From Akkermansiaceae bacterium (GTDB lineage Bacteria; Verrucomicrobiota; Verrucomicrobiia; Verrucomicrobiales; Akkermansiaceae), in NCBI GenBank assembly GCA_013041925.1, contig JABDRB010000007.1, positions 1-61,173 of the forward strand: DNA of 61,173 nt. The letters are read 5' to 3'. This document shows positions 35,981 through 45,500 of the stretch, one piece after another (position 1 is the first letter of the stretch; each line of letters starts with the position of its first letter). Position numbers and translations under genes: made by a program. The notes beneath the pieces are model-generated. The model was not told where the DNA came from and ran no database searches. It was given only the letters and a program-made list of their open reading frames with translations.

Positions 35981-36388
35981 TTAAGTCAATGACTGCAGAT
36001 AGGCCTCATGGATGGCGAGGGTTTCCTCCTTGTTGTAGTTTCTTTTTTGGGGGCATCCCCAGACGACGCCTGGCCAAGCGGGGTCCGATGAGGAGCGAGC
36101 GACGATATGGATGTGGAGTTGGGGGACGATGTTGCCGATGGCGGCGACGTTGAGTTTGTCGGGATTGAAGTGGCTGTCGACAAAGTTGGAGATTTGCCGA
36201 ATGGTAAAGCTGACTGAGGTGTAATCGTTGGAATCCAGTTGGTGAAGTTCCGTGATGTGTGCATCGACCTCGGGCACGAGGAGGAACCAGGGGAAGACGG
36301 CATTGTCCTTGAGCAGGACACGGCAGATGCCGAGTGTGCCGAAGTCAAATCCTCCGGCCGCGAGGCGTTCGTTGAGGTGAAAGCTCAT
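35981..36388 (-). CDS. HIT-family protein (nucleotide hydrolase/transferase)
   Basis: The 135-residue HIT-fold protein has LLKDNAVFPWFLLVPEVDAHITELHQL followed by the active loop NIVPQLHIHIVARSSSDPAWPGVVWG. The usual HxHxHxx motif reads QLHIHIV, with Gln in place of the first His, as in a common bacterial subgroup. The catalytic middle His is kept. Such proteins hydrolyse dinucleoside polyphosphates or nucleoside phosphoramidates; the substrate here is unknown. It follows der by 19 bp in a row with pgsA, der and HIT. The start ATG 36388 is preceded by TCACC. Confidence 0.87.
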   Translation of the reverse strand: MSFHLNERLAAGGFDFGTLGICRVLLKDNAVFPWFLLVPEVDAHITELHQLDSNDYTSVSFTIRQISNFVDSHFNPDKLNVAAIGNIVPQLHIHIVARSSSDPAWPGVVWGCPQKRNYNKEETLAIHEAYLQSLT

Positions 36389-36407
36389 GGTGAGTGGGGT
36401 CGGGGTG

Positions 36408-37790
36408 CTACTTCCGGCGTTTTTTATCGTCGCTGGTGTTACGGGAGCGGACGGAGAAAACGATGGGGATGCCAGGAGTCGGGTGGTCTTCGCGCAGGCG
36501 ATTGCTGAGGTATTGCTCGTAGTTTTCCTGCATCAGGCGCTTGTCGTTGACAAAGAGGATGTAGGTAGGCACGGGGATGGCGGTGTAGCGGTCGTTGACG
36601 GCGGTGGTGGCGTAGAGCAGTTTGAGTCGTTTGGCGCCCTTCTTCGCCTGGGGTGGTTTTTTCTCGAAAGCGGCCCCGAGGAATCGGTTGAGCTTGCCCG
36701 TGGTGATCGGTTCTTGGGCGTGTTTGCGGATCTCGGCCAGTTTGGCAAACACGAGGCCGATGGATTGTTTTTTGAGGGCGGAAACACAAACGTAAGGAGC
36801 GTAGGCGAGGAAAAAGAGCTCGGAGCGGACGTGTTCGGTGGCCTCCTCGAGTCGGACATTTTTCTGAGCCCCGGGGTGATAGAGGTCGAATTTATTGAGG
36901 ACGATCAGGCAGGGTTTTTTTTCATCCTGGATGATGCGGGCGATCTTTCGATCTTGTGCGGAGACGCCCTCGGCGCAATCGATGACCAAGAGGCAAATGT
37001 CGGAGCGGCGGATGGAGCGCTCGGCACGCATCGCAGAGAAGACCTCGACGGAGGAATCCATCTTGGTGCGGCGCCGGATACCTGCCGTATCAATCAGGGT
37101 GTGAAGCTCGCCGAGGAACTCGTAGGGGACGTCGACCGCATCGCGGGTGGTGCCGGCGATGTCCGAGACGATGGTGCGGTCGTCTTTGAGGATGGCGTTG
37201 ATGAGGGATGATTTACCGGCGTTGGGTTTTCCGACGATGGCAATCTTGAGGCCTTCTCGTTTGGCGGTCTCTTCGGCTTCCTCGATATCGCGTTGGAGTG
37301 GTTCGACCACGGTATCGATAGCGTCTGCGAGTTGGTCCATATTTTTCCCGAGTTCGGCGGATGTTGCGATGCCTGAGCCATATCCCAGCGATGCAAAATC
37401 GCCGCTGAGTTGTTCTTGTTTCTCGTTATCGGCTTTGTTGATAACGAGTTGGACGGGGGCTTTTGACCTGCGAAGCTTCTGCGCAAGAGCTTCGTCGATG
37501 GCGGTAATACCGTCCTTGGCATCGACAATAAAGAGGATGAGGTCGGCGGTTTGCATGGCGATATCGGCCTCGGTGGTGACGGCGGCGCCAAATCCATCAT
37601 CGAGGGTGGCACCGATTCCGCCGGTATCGATGATGGTGCATGGGGTGTTGGTGATGTGGCAGGGCGCGGAGATCCGGTCCCGAGTGACACCGGGTTGATC
37701 GTGAACGATGGCAATGCGGCGACCCGCGAGGCGGTTGAAAAGGGCGGATTTGCCGACGTTGGGTCGGCCTACAATGGCTACGGTGGGCAT
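36408..37790 (-). CDS. der: Ribosome-associated GTPase Der (EngA)
   Basis: The 460-residue protein carries two tandem GTPase domains. The first has G1 GRPNVGKS (residues 8-15), DTGGIG and NKADN. The second has G1 GKPNAGKS (about 186), GTTRDAVDVP, DTAGIR and NKFD. A KH-like C-terminal domain ends in VFSVRSRN. Der acts in late assembly of the 50S subunit. It follows pgsA by 21 bp and precedes the HIT gene. The start ATG 37790 is preceded by CTCACC, with no clear Shine-Dalgarno sequence. Confidence 0.97.
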   Translation of the reverse strand: MPTVAIVGRPNVGKSALFNRLAGRRIAIVHDQPGVTRDRISAPCHITNTPCTIIDTGGIGATLDDGFGAAVTTEADIAMQTADLILFIVDAKDGITAIDEALAQKLRRSKAPVQLVINKADNEKQEQLSGDFASLGYGSGIATSAELGKNMDQLADAIDTVVEPLQRDIEEAEETAKREGLKIAIVGKPNAGKSSLINAILKDDRTIVSDIAGTTRDAVDVPYEFLGELHTLIDTAGIRRRTKMDSSVEVFSAMRAERSIRRSDICLLVIDCAEGVSAQDRKIARIIQDEKKPCLIVLNKFDLYHPGAQKNVRLEEATEHVRSELFFLAYAPYVCVSALKKQSIGLVFAKLAEIRKHAQEPITTGKLNRFLGAAFEKKPPQAKKGAKRLKLLYATTAVNDRYTAIPVPTYILFVNDKRLMQENYEQYLSNRLREDHPTPGIPIVFSVRSRNTSDDKKRRK

Positions 37791-37811
37791 GGTGAGCTGG
37801 GTGTGATGGGG

Positions 37812-38411
37812 TCAGAGTTTTGGGGCTGGGTTTTCCACCTCGTGGTGGTCCTTTAGCTGGTGAAGTCCTTCGCGAAAGTATGCGATGCCGGACCAGAGGG
37901 TGAAAATGGTGGCGGCGATGGTAGGGTAGATGGGTGAGAGCGGGATGAATTTTAACATCACCCAACCGAGCAGGATCATCTGAGTGAAGGTGCAGATTTT
38001 ACCTGTCCAGTGTGGGCGGATGGGGACGTGCTGATTGAAGTAGTGCAGAATGCCGATGCCGCCAATAATAATGATGTCGCGGGCGATCATTAATGCCGTG
38101 AACCAGATCGGGATATGCCAGCCTTCACCCCATGGCACAAAGGTGAGGAAGATGATGCCGGTGAGCAGCAAAACCTTGTCGGCAAAGGGGTCCATGAATG
38201 CTCCAAACTTCGAGCGCTGGTTGAAGTGGCGTGCGACGTAGCCGTCGATGCCGTCGCTTAGAGAGGCAAGAATAAACACGCCCACGGCCCACCAGCGGAT
38301 GGACTCATCGGGAGTCCCCGCTTTCACGCTTTCACCATAATAAACGGCAAGTACGGCAAAAATGGGGGCGCAGAAGACGCGGCTCAGCGTGATTTTAGAG
38401 GCGAGGGTCAT
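37812..38411 (-). CDS. pgsA: CDP-diacylglycerol--glycerol-3-phosphate 3-phosphatidyltransferase
   Basis: The 199-residue membrane enzyme has the CDP-alcohol phosphotransferase motif D-G-x2-A-R-x8-G-x3-D-x3-D, read as DGYVARHFNQRSKFGAFMDPFAD. It has about five hydrophobic segments and starts ASKITLSRVFCAPIFA, a typical PgsA N-terminus. It makes phosphatidylglycerol phosphate for anionic phospholipids. It is divergent from the RsmA-Nudix gene and first in the pgsA-der-HIT row. Confidence 0.92.
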   Translation of the reverse strand: MTLASKITLSRVFCAPIFAVLAVYYGESVKAGTPDESIRWWAVGVFILASLSDGIDGYVARHFNQRSKFGAFMDPFADKVLLLTGIIFLTFVPWGEGWHIPIWFTALMIARDIIIIGGIGILHYFNQHVPIRPHWTGKICTFTQMILLGWVMLKFIPLSPIYPTIAATIFTLWSGIAYFREGLHQLKDHHEVENPAPKL

Positions 38412-38490
38412 GTGACCAGTTTGACGGGTGATGGACGATGTTTGAAGTTTTTAATGTCAATGGTTGCCTTTTCTCCATCCTGAGCGTGTG

Positions 38491-39861
38491 ATGACGCGCA
38501 TGAACCAGTCTGAAATTAAAGACCGCTTGGCGGCTATGGGCGTGATGCCGTCCAAGAAGCTTGGGCAGAATTTTCTGGTTGATGAAAATGTGGCACGCTG
38601 GATTGTTGATCAGTTAGAAGTGGGGTCTGGGGATACGGTGGTTGAAGTGGGCCCTGGCACTGGGGCGTTGACCGAGCACGTGGTTGAGATCGCGGATCGG
38701 GTGATTCTGGTGGAGTTTGATGCGCGACTTGCCGAGGGTTTGAAAAATCGTTACGAGGGGAATCCTAAGGTTGAGGTGCATCATCACGATGGGGCTCGGT
38801 TTGATATCAGGCAGCTCTATCAATACCAGCCGGTGAAGTTGTTGGGGAATTTACCTTATTCGGCGGGTGGCGCGATTATGCGTAATTTTATGAAGCGCCC
38901 GTCTCCGATTTCCCGAGCTGTATTGATGCTACAGAAGGAATTTATCGATCGGATCATCGCGGAGCCGCGCACCAAGGCCTATGGTGTTTTATCGCTCCGG
39001 ATGCAGAGTGAGTGGGTGAGCCGACCGGTGAAAACGATCCCACCTCAGGCATTTTTTCCTCGGCCATTGATTGATTCCACGGTGATGGTGTGTGAGCCGC
39101 GTAAAGACGACTTGCCTGTGTATGACGCAAGGCTTTTTGATGAGATGATTCGGCGTGGATTTGCTCAGCGTAGAAAGCAGGTGCGTAAGCAGATGCCCAA
39201 GACTGGGGATTGGGAGGAGGCGGCGAAGTTGATCGACGTCCCCGTAACGGCGCGTGCAGAAGAAATGAGTCTGGAGCAGTGGGTGGCACTCACGAGGTAT
39301 TATGACGACCATCCGCTCAAAGACACCCCACAAGAAGGCGACGAGGTTTTTGATGTCGTGGATGAGGCGGATCATGTGCTCAGGCAGGAGACACGTGATG
39401 TCGTGCATCAGGACGAGTTGCTTCACCGCGCGGTGCATCTCTTTGTTTTCAATAAACACAAGGAGCTGTTTTTGCAAAAACGCTCACGCCTGAAGGATCG
39501 ACATCCAGGAGTATGGGACTCCAGTGCTGCTGGGCACTTGAATGCGGGTGAGTGTTACGAATCAACGGCCACACGCGAGCTCTCCGAGGAGCTTGGCATT
39601 GATGATGTCGAACTGCAGGAGATTGGACGCATTGCGCCCTGTGCAAAAACGGGCTGGGAGCACATCCGTCTCTATCTCGCCCTGTATGATGGGTTGGTGC
39701 GCTTTCCTTGCAGTGAGGTGGAGGCCGGGCAGTGGTTTTCGCTGGATGACGCACGTGCCTGGATCGAGGCTCGGCCTCAGGATTTTGCCAGTGGCTTCAT
39801 CGAATGTTGGAAGCTGTTTGATGGCATGCTTGCTGAGAAAACGCTGTCCACGGAGAGCTAA
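38491..39861 (+). CDS. rsmA: RsmA (KsgA) rRNA dimethyltransferase fused to a C-terminal Nudix hydrolase
   Basis: The protein has 456 residues in two complete parts. Residues 1-275 are RsmA: KKLGQNFLVDENV (22-34), the SAM loop EVGPGTGALT (52-61), the catalytic NLPY (120-123) and QAFFPRPLIDSTVM, RRGFAQRRKQVRKQM near the C-terminus. It would dimethylate A1518 and A1519 of 16S rRNA. Residues 285-450 are a Nudix domain of the IPP-isomerase/YfcD-like type, starting EVFDVVDEADHVL. Its full Nudix box (G348 to I370) matches G-x5-E-x7-R-E-U-x-E-E-x-G-U. The reading frame is continuous with no stop or frameshift. ATG 38491 or ATG 38500 could start it; the upstream extension to 38464 looks non-conserved. 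Separate genes would be the norm. The Nudix substrate is unknown. Confidence 0.92.
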   Translation: MTRMNQSEIKDRLAAMGVMPSKKLGQNFLVDENVARWIVDQLEVGSGDTVVEVGPGTGALTEHVVEIADRVILVEFDARLAEGLKNRYEGNPKVEVHHHDGARFDIRQLYQYQPVKLLGNLPYSAGGAIMRNFMKRPSPISRAVLMLQKEFIDRIIAEPRTKAYGVLSLRMQSEWVSRPVKTIPPQAFFPRPLIDSTVMVCEPRKDDLPVYDARLFDEMIRRGFAQRRKQVRKQMPKTGDWEEAAKLIDVPVTARAEEMSLEQWVALTRYYDDHPLKDTPQEGDEVFDVVDEADHVLRQETRDVVHQDELLHRAVHLFVFNKHKELFLQKRSRLKDRHPGVWDSSAAGHLNAGECYESTATRELSEELGIDDVELQEIGRIAPCAKTGWEHIRLYLALYDGLVRFPCSEVEAGQWFSLDDARAWIEARPQDFASGFIECWKLFDGMLAEKTLSTES

Positions 39862-39930
39862 GGAAGGGCGTTTTTCGATGATGAAGAGGGGTTCAATCTG
39901 AGCCGATCGGTCGTGGGTAGTGGCAGGCAG

Positions 39931-40005
39931 TGGTAGGTCCAACAGGAGTCGAACCTGTATCTACGGCTTCGGAGGCCGCTATTCTATCCATTGAACTATG
40001 GACCC
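39931..40005 (-). tRNA. tRNA-Arg (anticodon CCG)
   Basis: Read from 40005 downward this folds as a full cloverleaf. The acceptor 5' GGGTCCA pairs with TGGACCT (one G-U at the end), and the D arm contains GTTCAATGGATAGAAT. The anticodon stem GCGGC/GCCGT carries the loop CTCCGAA with anticodon CCG. The T arm is ACAGG-TTCGACT-CCTGT. The 3' CCA is encoded (39931-39933). It reads the arginine codon CGG. Confidence 0.95.
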
Positions 40006-40340
40006 GTTCACGCAATGAATCAATCGATGACATGGGGGCGATTGAAAAAGCGCAGCATCTCTGCTGCTCGCGAGCGATCTCTACTGTGTGAATGGTGCAT
40101 CGTCAAGGGGTGAGTTGGGTTAATGGGCGGAAAGCTTGATGGAATCGCGCCAATATTCTGATGGTGGAACCCTTTCGATGGCAGCTCCTTGGGGAATCTT
40201 TCAACGAAATGATTTTTTTGGAATTTACTCCTTTACTCTATGGAGATGATTAGCAGAATCACACCAATCGATTGATCGCATTGCAACAAGCAGTCATCAA
40301 ACCAATTCCTGACCTACACACCAACCTAGTATATACCCGT
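40006..40340. other. Intergenic region before exbB, no gene seen
   Basis: About 335 bp between the tRNA and the exbB start. It holds a GCAGCA/TGCTGC hairpin with a TCTC loop near 40050-40066 and an AT-rich stretch (40207-40260) that probably carries the exbB promoter. An open frame runs into exbB from 40272, but the residues before the signal peptide at 40341 look non-coding. Confidence 0.5.
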
Positions 40341-41117
40341 ATGAAACAAACATCCTACCGATCCGTTAAAACCGTAACTGTTGCGGTAACAACCGCCATT
40401 CTTTCAACTTCTTCTCTGTTTGCGGCGGATGCCGAAGGTAGTGTGCTGAAGCGTTACGTGATCGACGGTGGTTGGCCGATGATTCTCATTGGCTTGCTGA
40501 TTATTGCTCTGATCGCACTTTGCGTGTTTAACTTCATGAACTTGAGTAAAGCCAAGTTTGCTCCAGAGGATCTCAAGGCGGGACTGATGGATCACATGGT
40601 GAACTGCCGTATCCGTTCTGCCATTGAGTTGGGTGCTTCCCATCCAAGCTACCTTGGACGCATGATGGCATACGCGTTGCCCAACGTGGATGCACGCCGC
40701 CCCGAAGATCTGGGTCGTGATTATGTAGAAGATGCCATTGCCGACTTCACCATCAACGAAAACCGCAAGAGCATGACCTTGGTGAACTATATTTCCCTGA
40801 TTGCTCAGTCAGCTCCGATGCTTGGACTATTTGGAACCGTTCTGGGTATGGTGGGTGCGTTCGGAACGCTCGCGAGTGGTGATGGATCGGCCGATCCATC
40901 CATGCTGGCTGGTGATATTTCCGTGGCACTTCTGACCACACTTTGGGGCCTGGTGACGGCCATCCCGTCACTCACAGCCTACTTCTTTTTTAAGAACAAG
41001 CTGAACAATCTCGTTGCTGAGTGCCATCAGTCGGCAGAAGAATTGCTTAATGCATCGATTCAGACGGTCAATGGTGACGCTCATTTGGCTAAGATTCCCG
41101 AGGGTGTCGCCGTTTAG
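40341..41117 (+). CDS. exbB: MotA/TolQ/ExbB proton channel protein with signal peptide
   Basis: The 258-residue protein has a cleavable-looking signal (about residues 1-28, ending LFAAD), a first membrane helix (WPMILIGLLIIALIALCVFNFM) and a basic cytoplasmic loop. Two C-terminal helices follow around SAPMLGLFGTVLGMVGAFGTLAS and ISVALLTTLWGLVTAIPSLTAYFFF. These carry the conserved GLFGTV(L)GM and TTLWGL motifs of ExbB/TolQ. It forms the pentameric channel that powers TonB- or Tol-type systems with ExbD. ATG 40341 was chosen because it begins the signal peptide. exbD follows after 135 bp. Confidence 0.92.
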   Translation: MKQTSYRSVKTVTVAVTTAILSTSSLFAADAEGSVLKRYVIDGGWPMILIGLLIIALIALCVFNFMNLSKAKFAPEDLKAGLMDHMVNCRIRSAIELGASHPSYLGRMMAYALPNVDARRPEDLGRDYVEDAIADFTINENRKSMTLVNYISLIAQSAPMLGLFGTVLGMVGAFGTLASGDGSADPSMLAGDISVALLTTLWGLVTAIPSLTAYFFFKNKLNNLVAECHQSAEELLNASIQTVNGDAHLAKIPEGVAV

Positions 41118-41252
41118 TCTCTGGGTGCCGCCAGTGACTCCATGCCGTGCGGGACGGGCTTTTTGCCTCGCCCCCACGGAGCACTCTCCTGAGTGTGAAT
41201 GGGATCTCAGGTATCTTTAATCAAACAGCAAACCACGAAAGGAATCTCAACT

Positions 41253-41708
41253 ATGGCATCAAAAAAATTACACCGTGCGGCAGCAGGTGATGACGATGAG
41301 TTAAATGTCGATATGTCGCCGATGATCGACATGGTCTTCCTGCTTCTTATTTTCTTCATTGTGGCATCCACCGTCATTGTGGTGAAGCAGGATCCCGAGG
41401 TAAAACCACCCGTTGCAGAATTTTCAAAGAAACCGAAGGACGGTAAGGGTCGGATCGTGATCAACATCCGAGAAGATGGAACCTTCCTCGCGGAAACGGC
41501 CAAAATTACGTTTGACGACACCGAAGCGATTCGGAAATACGTCGAAGAAAAAAAAGCAATCGAAGAAGAGAAAGGGCTCATCCCTATTGTTCACCTACGC
41601 GGTGACGAGGGAGTTTCCTTCAAGTATGTACGCACCGTTATCCGTGCAGCCGCCCAAGGCGGTGTGGACAACGTTGTGTTCTCGGTTTACGGATTTGAGA
41701 AAAAATAA
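41253..41708 (+). CDS. exbD: ExbD/TolR-family protein, first copy
   Basis: The 151-residue protein has a short cytoplasmic head, the signature helix NVDMSPMIDMVFLLLIFFIVASTVIV with the proton-carrying Asp, and a periplasmic domain (RIVINIREDGTFLAETAKITFDDTEAIRKYVEEKK ... VVFSVYGFEKK). ATG 41253 follows GAAAGGA at good spacing, which rules out the longer frame from 41199. It lies between exbB and a second exbD. Confidence 0.92.
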   Translation: MASKKLHRAAAGDDDELNVDMSPMIDMVFLLLIFFIVASTVIVVKQDPEVKPPVAEFSKKPKDGKGRIVINIREDGTFLAETAKITFDDTEAIRKYVEEKKAIEEEKGLIPIVHLRGDEGVSFKYVRTVIRAAAQGGVDNVVFSVYGFEKK

Positions 41709-41726
41709 CACATAGACTTACTTAAT

Positions 41727-42194
41727 ATGGCTCGCAAAAAGAAATCGGACAATCTGGAGGAAGATGAACCAGGGTTGGATATATCCTCCCTGATTGACGT
41801 TTGTTTCCTCCTTCTTATTTACTTCCTCGTTACCACCACGATTCAGCCACGAGAGCAGGATCTTAAAATGTCGCTGCCCGCAGCGGCCCCGAGTGACACG
41901 CCCCCTATTTTGGCCCCCATGTTCATCAAGGTTGAGAAAAGTGGGCAAATATACATCAATTCAGGGCCCGCCCAAGAACTGGTGGAGGAGAGCACGGATA
42001 ACCGCAAGCTGGCGGAACTGACCCTGCGCCTTGACGGTTATGTGGCAAGTGCGCAGGCGAGTGCCCAAGAACCACTCGTTCAGATATGGGCAGATGGCGA
42101 GGCAAAGCAGCAACGGATTGTCGATGTGCTCAACTGTCTTGCTGGTGCCGAGATTTCAAAAGTCACCTTCACGGATCTCGTTGATACCCCCTAG
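41727..42194 (+). CDS. exbD: ExbD/TolR-family protein, second copy
   Basis: The 155-residue protein has the helix GLDISSLIDVCFLLLIYFLVTTTI with the family Asp, then a periplasmic domain (MFIKVEKSGQIYINSGP ... LVQIWADGEAKQQRIVDVLNCLAGAEISKVTFTDL). It is clearly diverged from the first copy and probably forms a heterodimer or serves a different partner. It starts 18 bp after the first exbD. Two exbD genes in a row are common in Verrucomicrobiota and Bacteroidota. No TonB gene is adjacent. Confidence 0.9.
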   Translation: MARKKKSDNLEEDEPGLDISSLIDVCFLLLIYFLVTTTIQPREQDLKMSLPAAAPSDTPPILAPMFIKVEKSGQIYINSGPAQELVEESTDNRKLAELTLRLDGYVASAQASAQEPLVQIWADGEAKQQRIVDVLNCLAGAEISKVTFTDLVDTP

Positions 42195-42517
42195 ACCATG
42201 ATTCAGAGCTCCACTGGTTGATGATGCCATGCGAACCATTTGACCTAATAGATTACCATTTTGTCACGTTATCTAATTAGGGCGCACCTCGTTCGCTGAC
42301 ACATTAACCATGGATGAAGTTGGAAAGCCGTCAGTGCATAAGGTGCTTAAAAAAGAAACTTCACCGCTCAATCCTCTCATCAACTCCTTCTCCATCCATT
42401 TCCGCAGAATAACCCGTAAAAAATGAATGAGGCATGCCGAACTAGGCGGCCGCAACATTTTTTGACCCATTCACCTCCCCACGCTATCTTCCCCCCCCCC
42501 CTCAACAAACTACCAAC
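42195..42517. other. Intergenic region with C11 tract, no gene seen
   Basis: This stretch of about 320 bp separates exbD from the large TPR gene. I see no coding sequence; the minus-strand frame at 42273-42470 has no family-like pattern. A run of 11 C (42491-42501) sits 16 bp before the next start codon, where a ribosome binding site would be expected. Confidence 0.5.
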
Positions 42518-45500
42518 ATGAACGCGAAGTTAAAACAATCTTCTTTCACCCGCGCCCTCATCGGTGCCTCACTCGCATTGGTTGCGATGCTAGGCACCGT
42601 GCAGGCACAAAATCTTCAAACCCAAATGTCTCAGGCCAATAAGGCATGGGAACAAGGAGAATACGAGAAATGCCAACAGCTGTTCACTCGGATTGTTACC
42701 GTTTACGGAGGTAGGGCACCGATGTTGTATGGCCCCAAGTTTGGCGTCATCTGGTACCGTAAAGGGCTTTGTGAACTGAGACTTGCAGGGGTTACCAAAC
42801 GTGCGAATCAACTCGAAGCATCTGGCAAGTGGTTTGACTTAGCGGTCAAATCCTTTGATACCTGTTACACCAAGTTCCCCAATGGGGCAGCGGGAATGCC
42901 CCAGACGGTCAACGGATCCCACAAGGCTAGCCTGCAACGCTGGGCAGAAGCCTGTATGGGTAAAGCCGAATACGAGGAGGCCGTTAAACTCTATCAAAAA
43001 TTCATCGCGGAGCGCGACCCGGAACGCGACAAAATCCTGCCTACCCCCGGAGGATTTTATATCAACCTCGCCATCTGTCACTTCCTGATGGGAAAACCGA
43101 AGATTCAGGACGGTATTCGGCACTTTGAGACAGCTCTGAAAAATAAAGATAAGATGCGGACGGTTGATGGTGGCATTGTGGCGGCCTTTCTGGCGCTTTC
43201 CCAAGCGGTGATTCAAGAAAAGAACGAGCAAGCTTTGGTCGATTTTCTGGATAAAAACCGTGCGGATATCACACTGGAGCCATACCAGATGTATGAGTTT
43301 ACCCCACTGTTTATGAAGCTTGCGGGTAACTCCATTGAAGCGGAGATGTATATCGCGGCCTTTAACCTTTACGCACTGATCCCCGGAACAGAGGACGTGA
43401 TCCAGGATCTTAAGGTGCGTATCAACCGGATCCCTGACCGTCGTGGTATCAAGGATGGGGCAAAAATTATTGAGATGAGCCGCCTGAAAAAGGGGCTCGA
43501 AAAGATGGAGAAGAAGCAGCGCTCAGGAGATCCTGACGAGGTAAACGTGTTAAGTGCCATGAGCTACCTTCACGATCACGCTGGTAACCAGCGTGGTGTA
43601 TATGGGGCGCTTGAGCAGCTGGAAATCTACCATAAAAAGAGTAAGAAACGTGAAGCCAATCTCTACAGTCTCGTAAGGGTGTCCTCGCTCATTGGCGAGA
43701 TTATGAAGACAGAGCATTACGGAACGATCTTCCTGAGGGATTTCCCCGATGCCGAGAAGGTAGAAAGCGTCCGCCGCTTGATGCTGTCCAGTCTGTTTTT
43801 TGGAGGTGAATACAAAAAGAGCCTCGAAGTAGCCGAGAAACTTATCGATGAAGTGAGCAAAGGGTCCGAGCAACACGATATTTGTTTGTTTGTCCTTGGC
43901 GGTAGCCACTTCTACTTAGGGCAATTCGAGCAGTCACAGCCATTCCTTGAGCAGCACATTAAGGAGTTTCCTGAGAGCAAGTTTGTCATGCATTCCGAGT
44001 ATTTTGTGGGGTCAAACCTGACGCGCCTTCAATACTGGGAAAAGGCAGCCAAAACACTGGACGCCTTCCTTGAGAAGTACCCCGAACCTGGCAAGAATAT
44101 CTATATGCCTAACGCGCTTTATGACCGTGCTAACTGTCACTTCTCAGAGAGTCAGTATGATCCAGCGATGGTGATTCTCGATCGTCTCGAAAAAGAGTTC
44201 ACCAATAATCCGGTCATTGACATGGCTTATAATATGAAAGGGAACATCTTTGAGAGCACCGCTGAGCTCGAGGAGGCTGAGAAATACTACATGAAGGCGC
44301 TGGAGGTTGCCGAGAAGCGCGCAAATACCATCGTTGCTGGTGAGGCGCTCAGCTATCTCGTGGGCATGCTTGGCTCCGAGTCGGCAGGCGATAAAAAAAC
44401 GCCGAACCCCCGGCTCAAAGATGCGGTTCACTGGTATGACAAATTCATGAAAGAATACCAGGACTCTCCTTACAAGCCACAGGTCGTGGTCTATGGTATG
44501 GTCGCTATGAAGTCCGTAGATCGCGGTCAGCAAGCCTTGGATAACCTTCAAGCCGTGATCACCGAGCTTGCCGGCAAGAAACGTCAGCATTTTCTTGAAG
44601 AATGTATCAATGCATACTCCTCAGCCTATCTCGAGATGAAAGGTAATACACCTGAGAAGCTCAAGGAGTTTTATTATAACTTCCCTGGGATCAACTTAGC
44701 CAATAAGAAAACGTTGGCACTGCTCCGTATCGCTGTGATCGGCGTGTTTGAGGATGAAATTCGGAAAGCCATGGCGGATAAGGATGAAGAACTTGTCCAG
44801 CGCTACAACTCCGGTATTAAGGCGCTCTTTAAGGATTTGAAAAACACCTTCCAGCCTAAGGATCTGACCAACTTTGTGTTAGTCCGGATTGGTGATTACC
44901 TGCGCGAAAAAACGTCGGCACCCAAGCAGGCACTTCCCTATTATGAAGAGCTACTTAGCCGCGATGATAAGTTTGGTGAATTCAAAGCGTTGTTGGGTGT
45001 TGCTGACGTATTAGGGCGATCCGACAGCACGGCCGATAATAAGAAGGCCATTACAACGCTCATAGAGGTCATGTCACGGGCCAAGGATGATGCTCAGACT
45101 CAAGAGACTTCGTTGTTCCGACTGATCGAAATTAACGCCAAGATAGGTAATTGGGCAGATTGTGAAAAAATGGCTCGCAAGTATTTAGACGAGAAATACA
45201 CAAAAAAGTCAGCGGAAGTGAGTTACATCTTTGCCAAATCGTTTGATAATCGCGATATGGCGAACGATGCCTTGTTCTACTACGGGATGGTTTATAACCG
45301 TTACCGCGGATTTATCCGGATATCAGGCCCCTCGGTCAAGCGGATCATCGAGATCATGTGGGACCGTAACCTTGCGGCCGGAGATACCATTGGCCAAGGT
45401 GATAAAGAGCGCGTGCTGAAAATCGGCGACCGCCAAGCCGCCTACCAAAAGATTGGCTGGCCCTACGTCACTTCCACCAAAAAGATCCGTGAAACCAATA

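Noticed and set aside
36387-37211. Plus-strand frame of 274 codons across der
   Set aside because: Antisense shadow of the der GTPase gene, whose motifs are unambiguous.
42273-42470. Minus-strand frame of 65 codons in the exbD-TPR gap
   Set aside because: No recognisable motif or ribosome binding site, and its composition is unlike the neighbouring genes.
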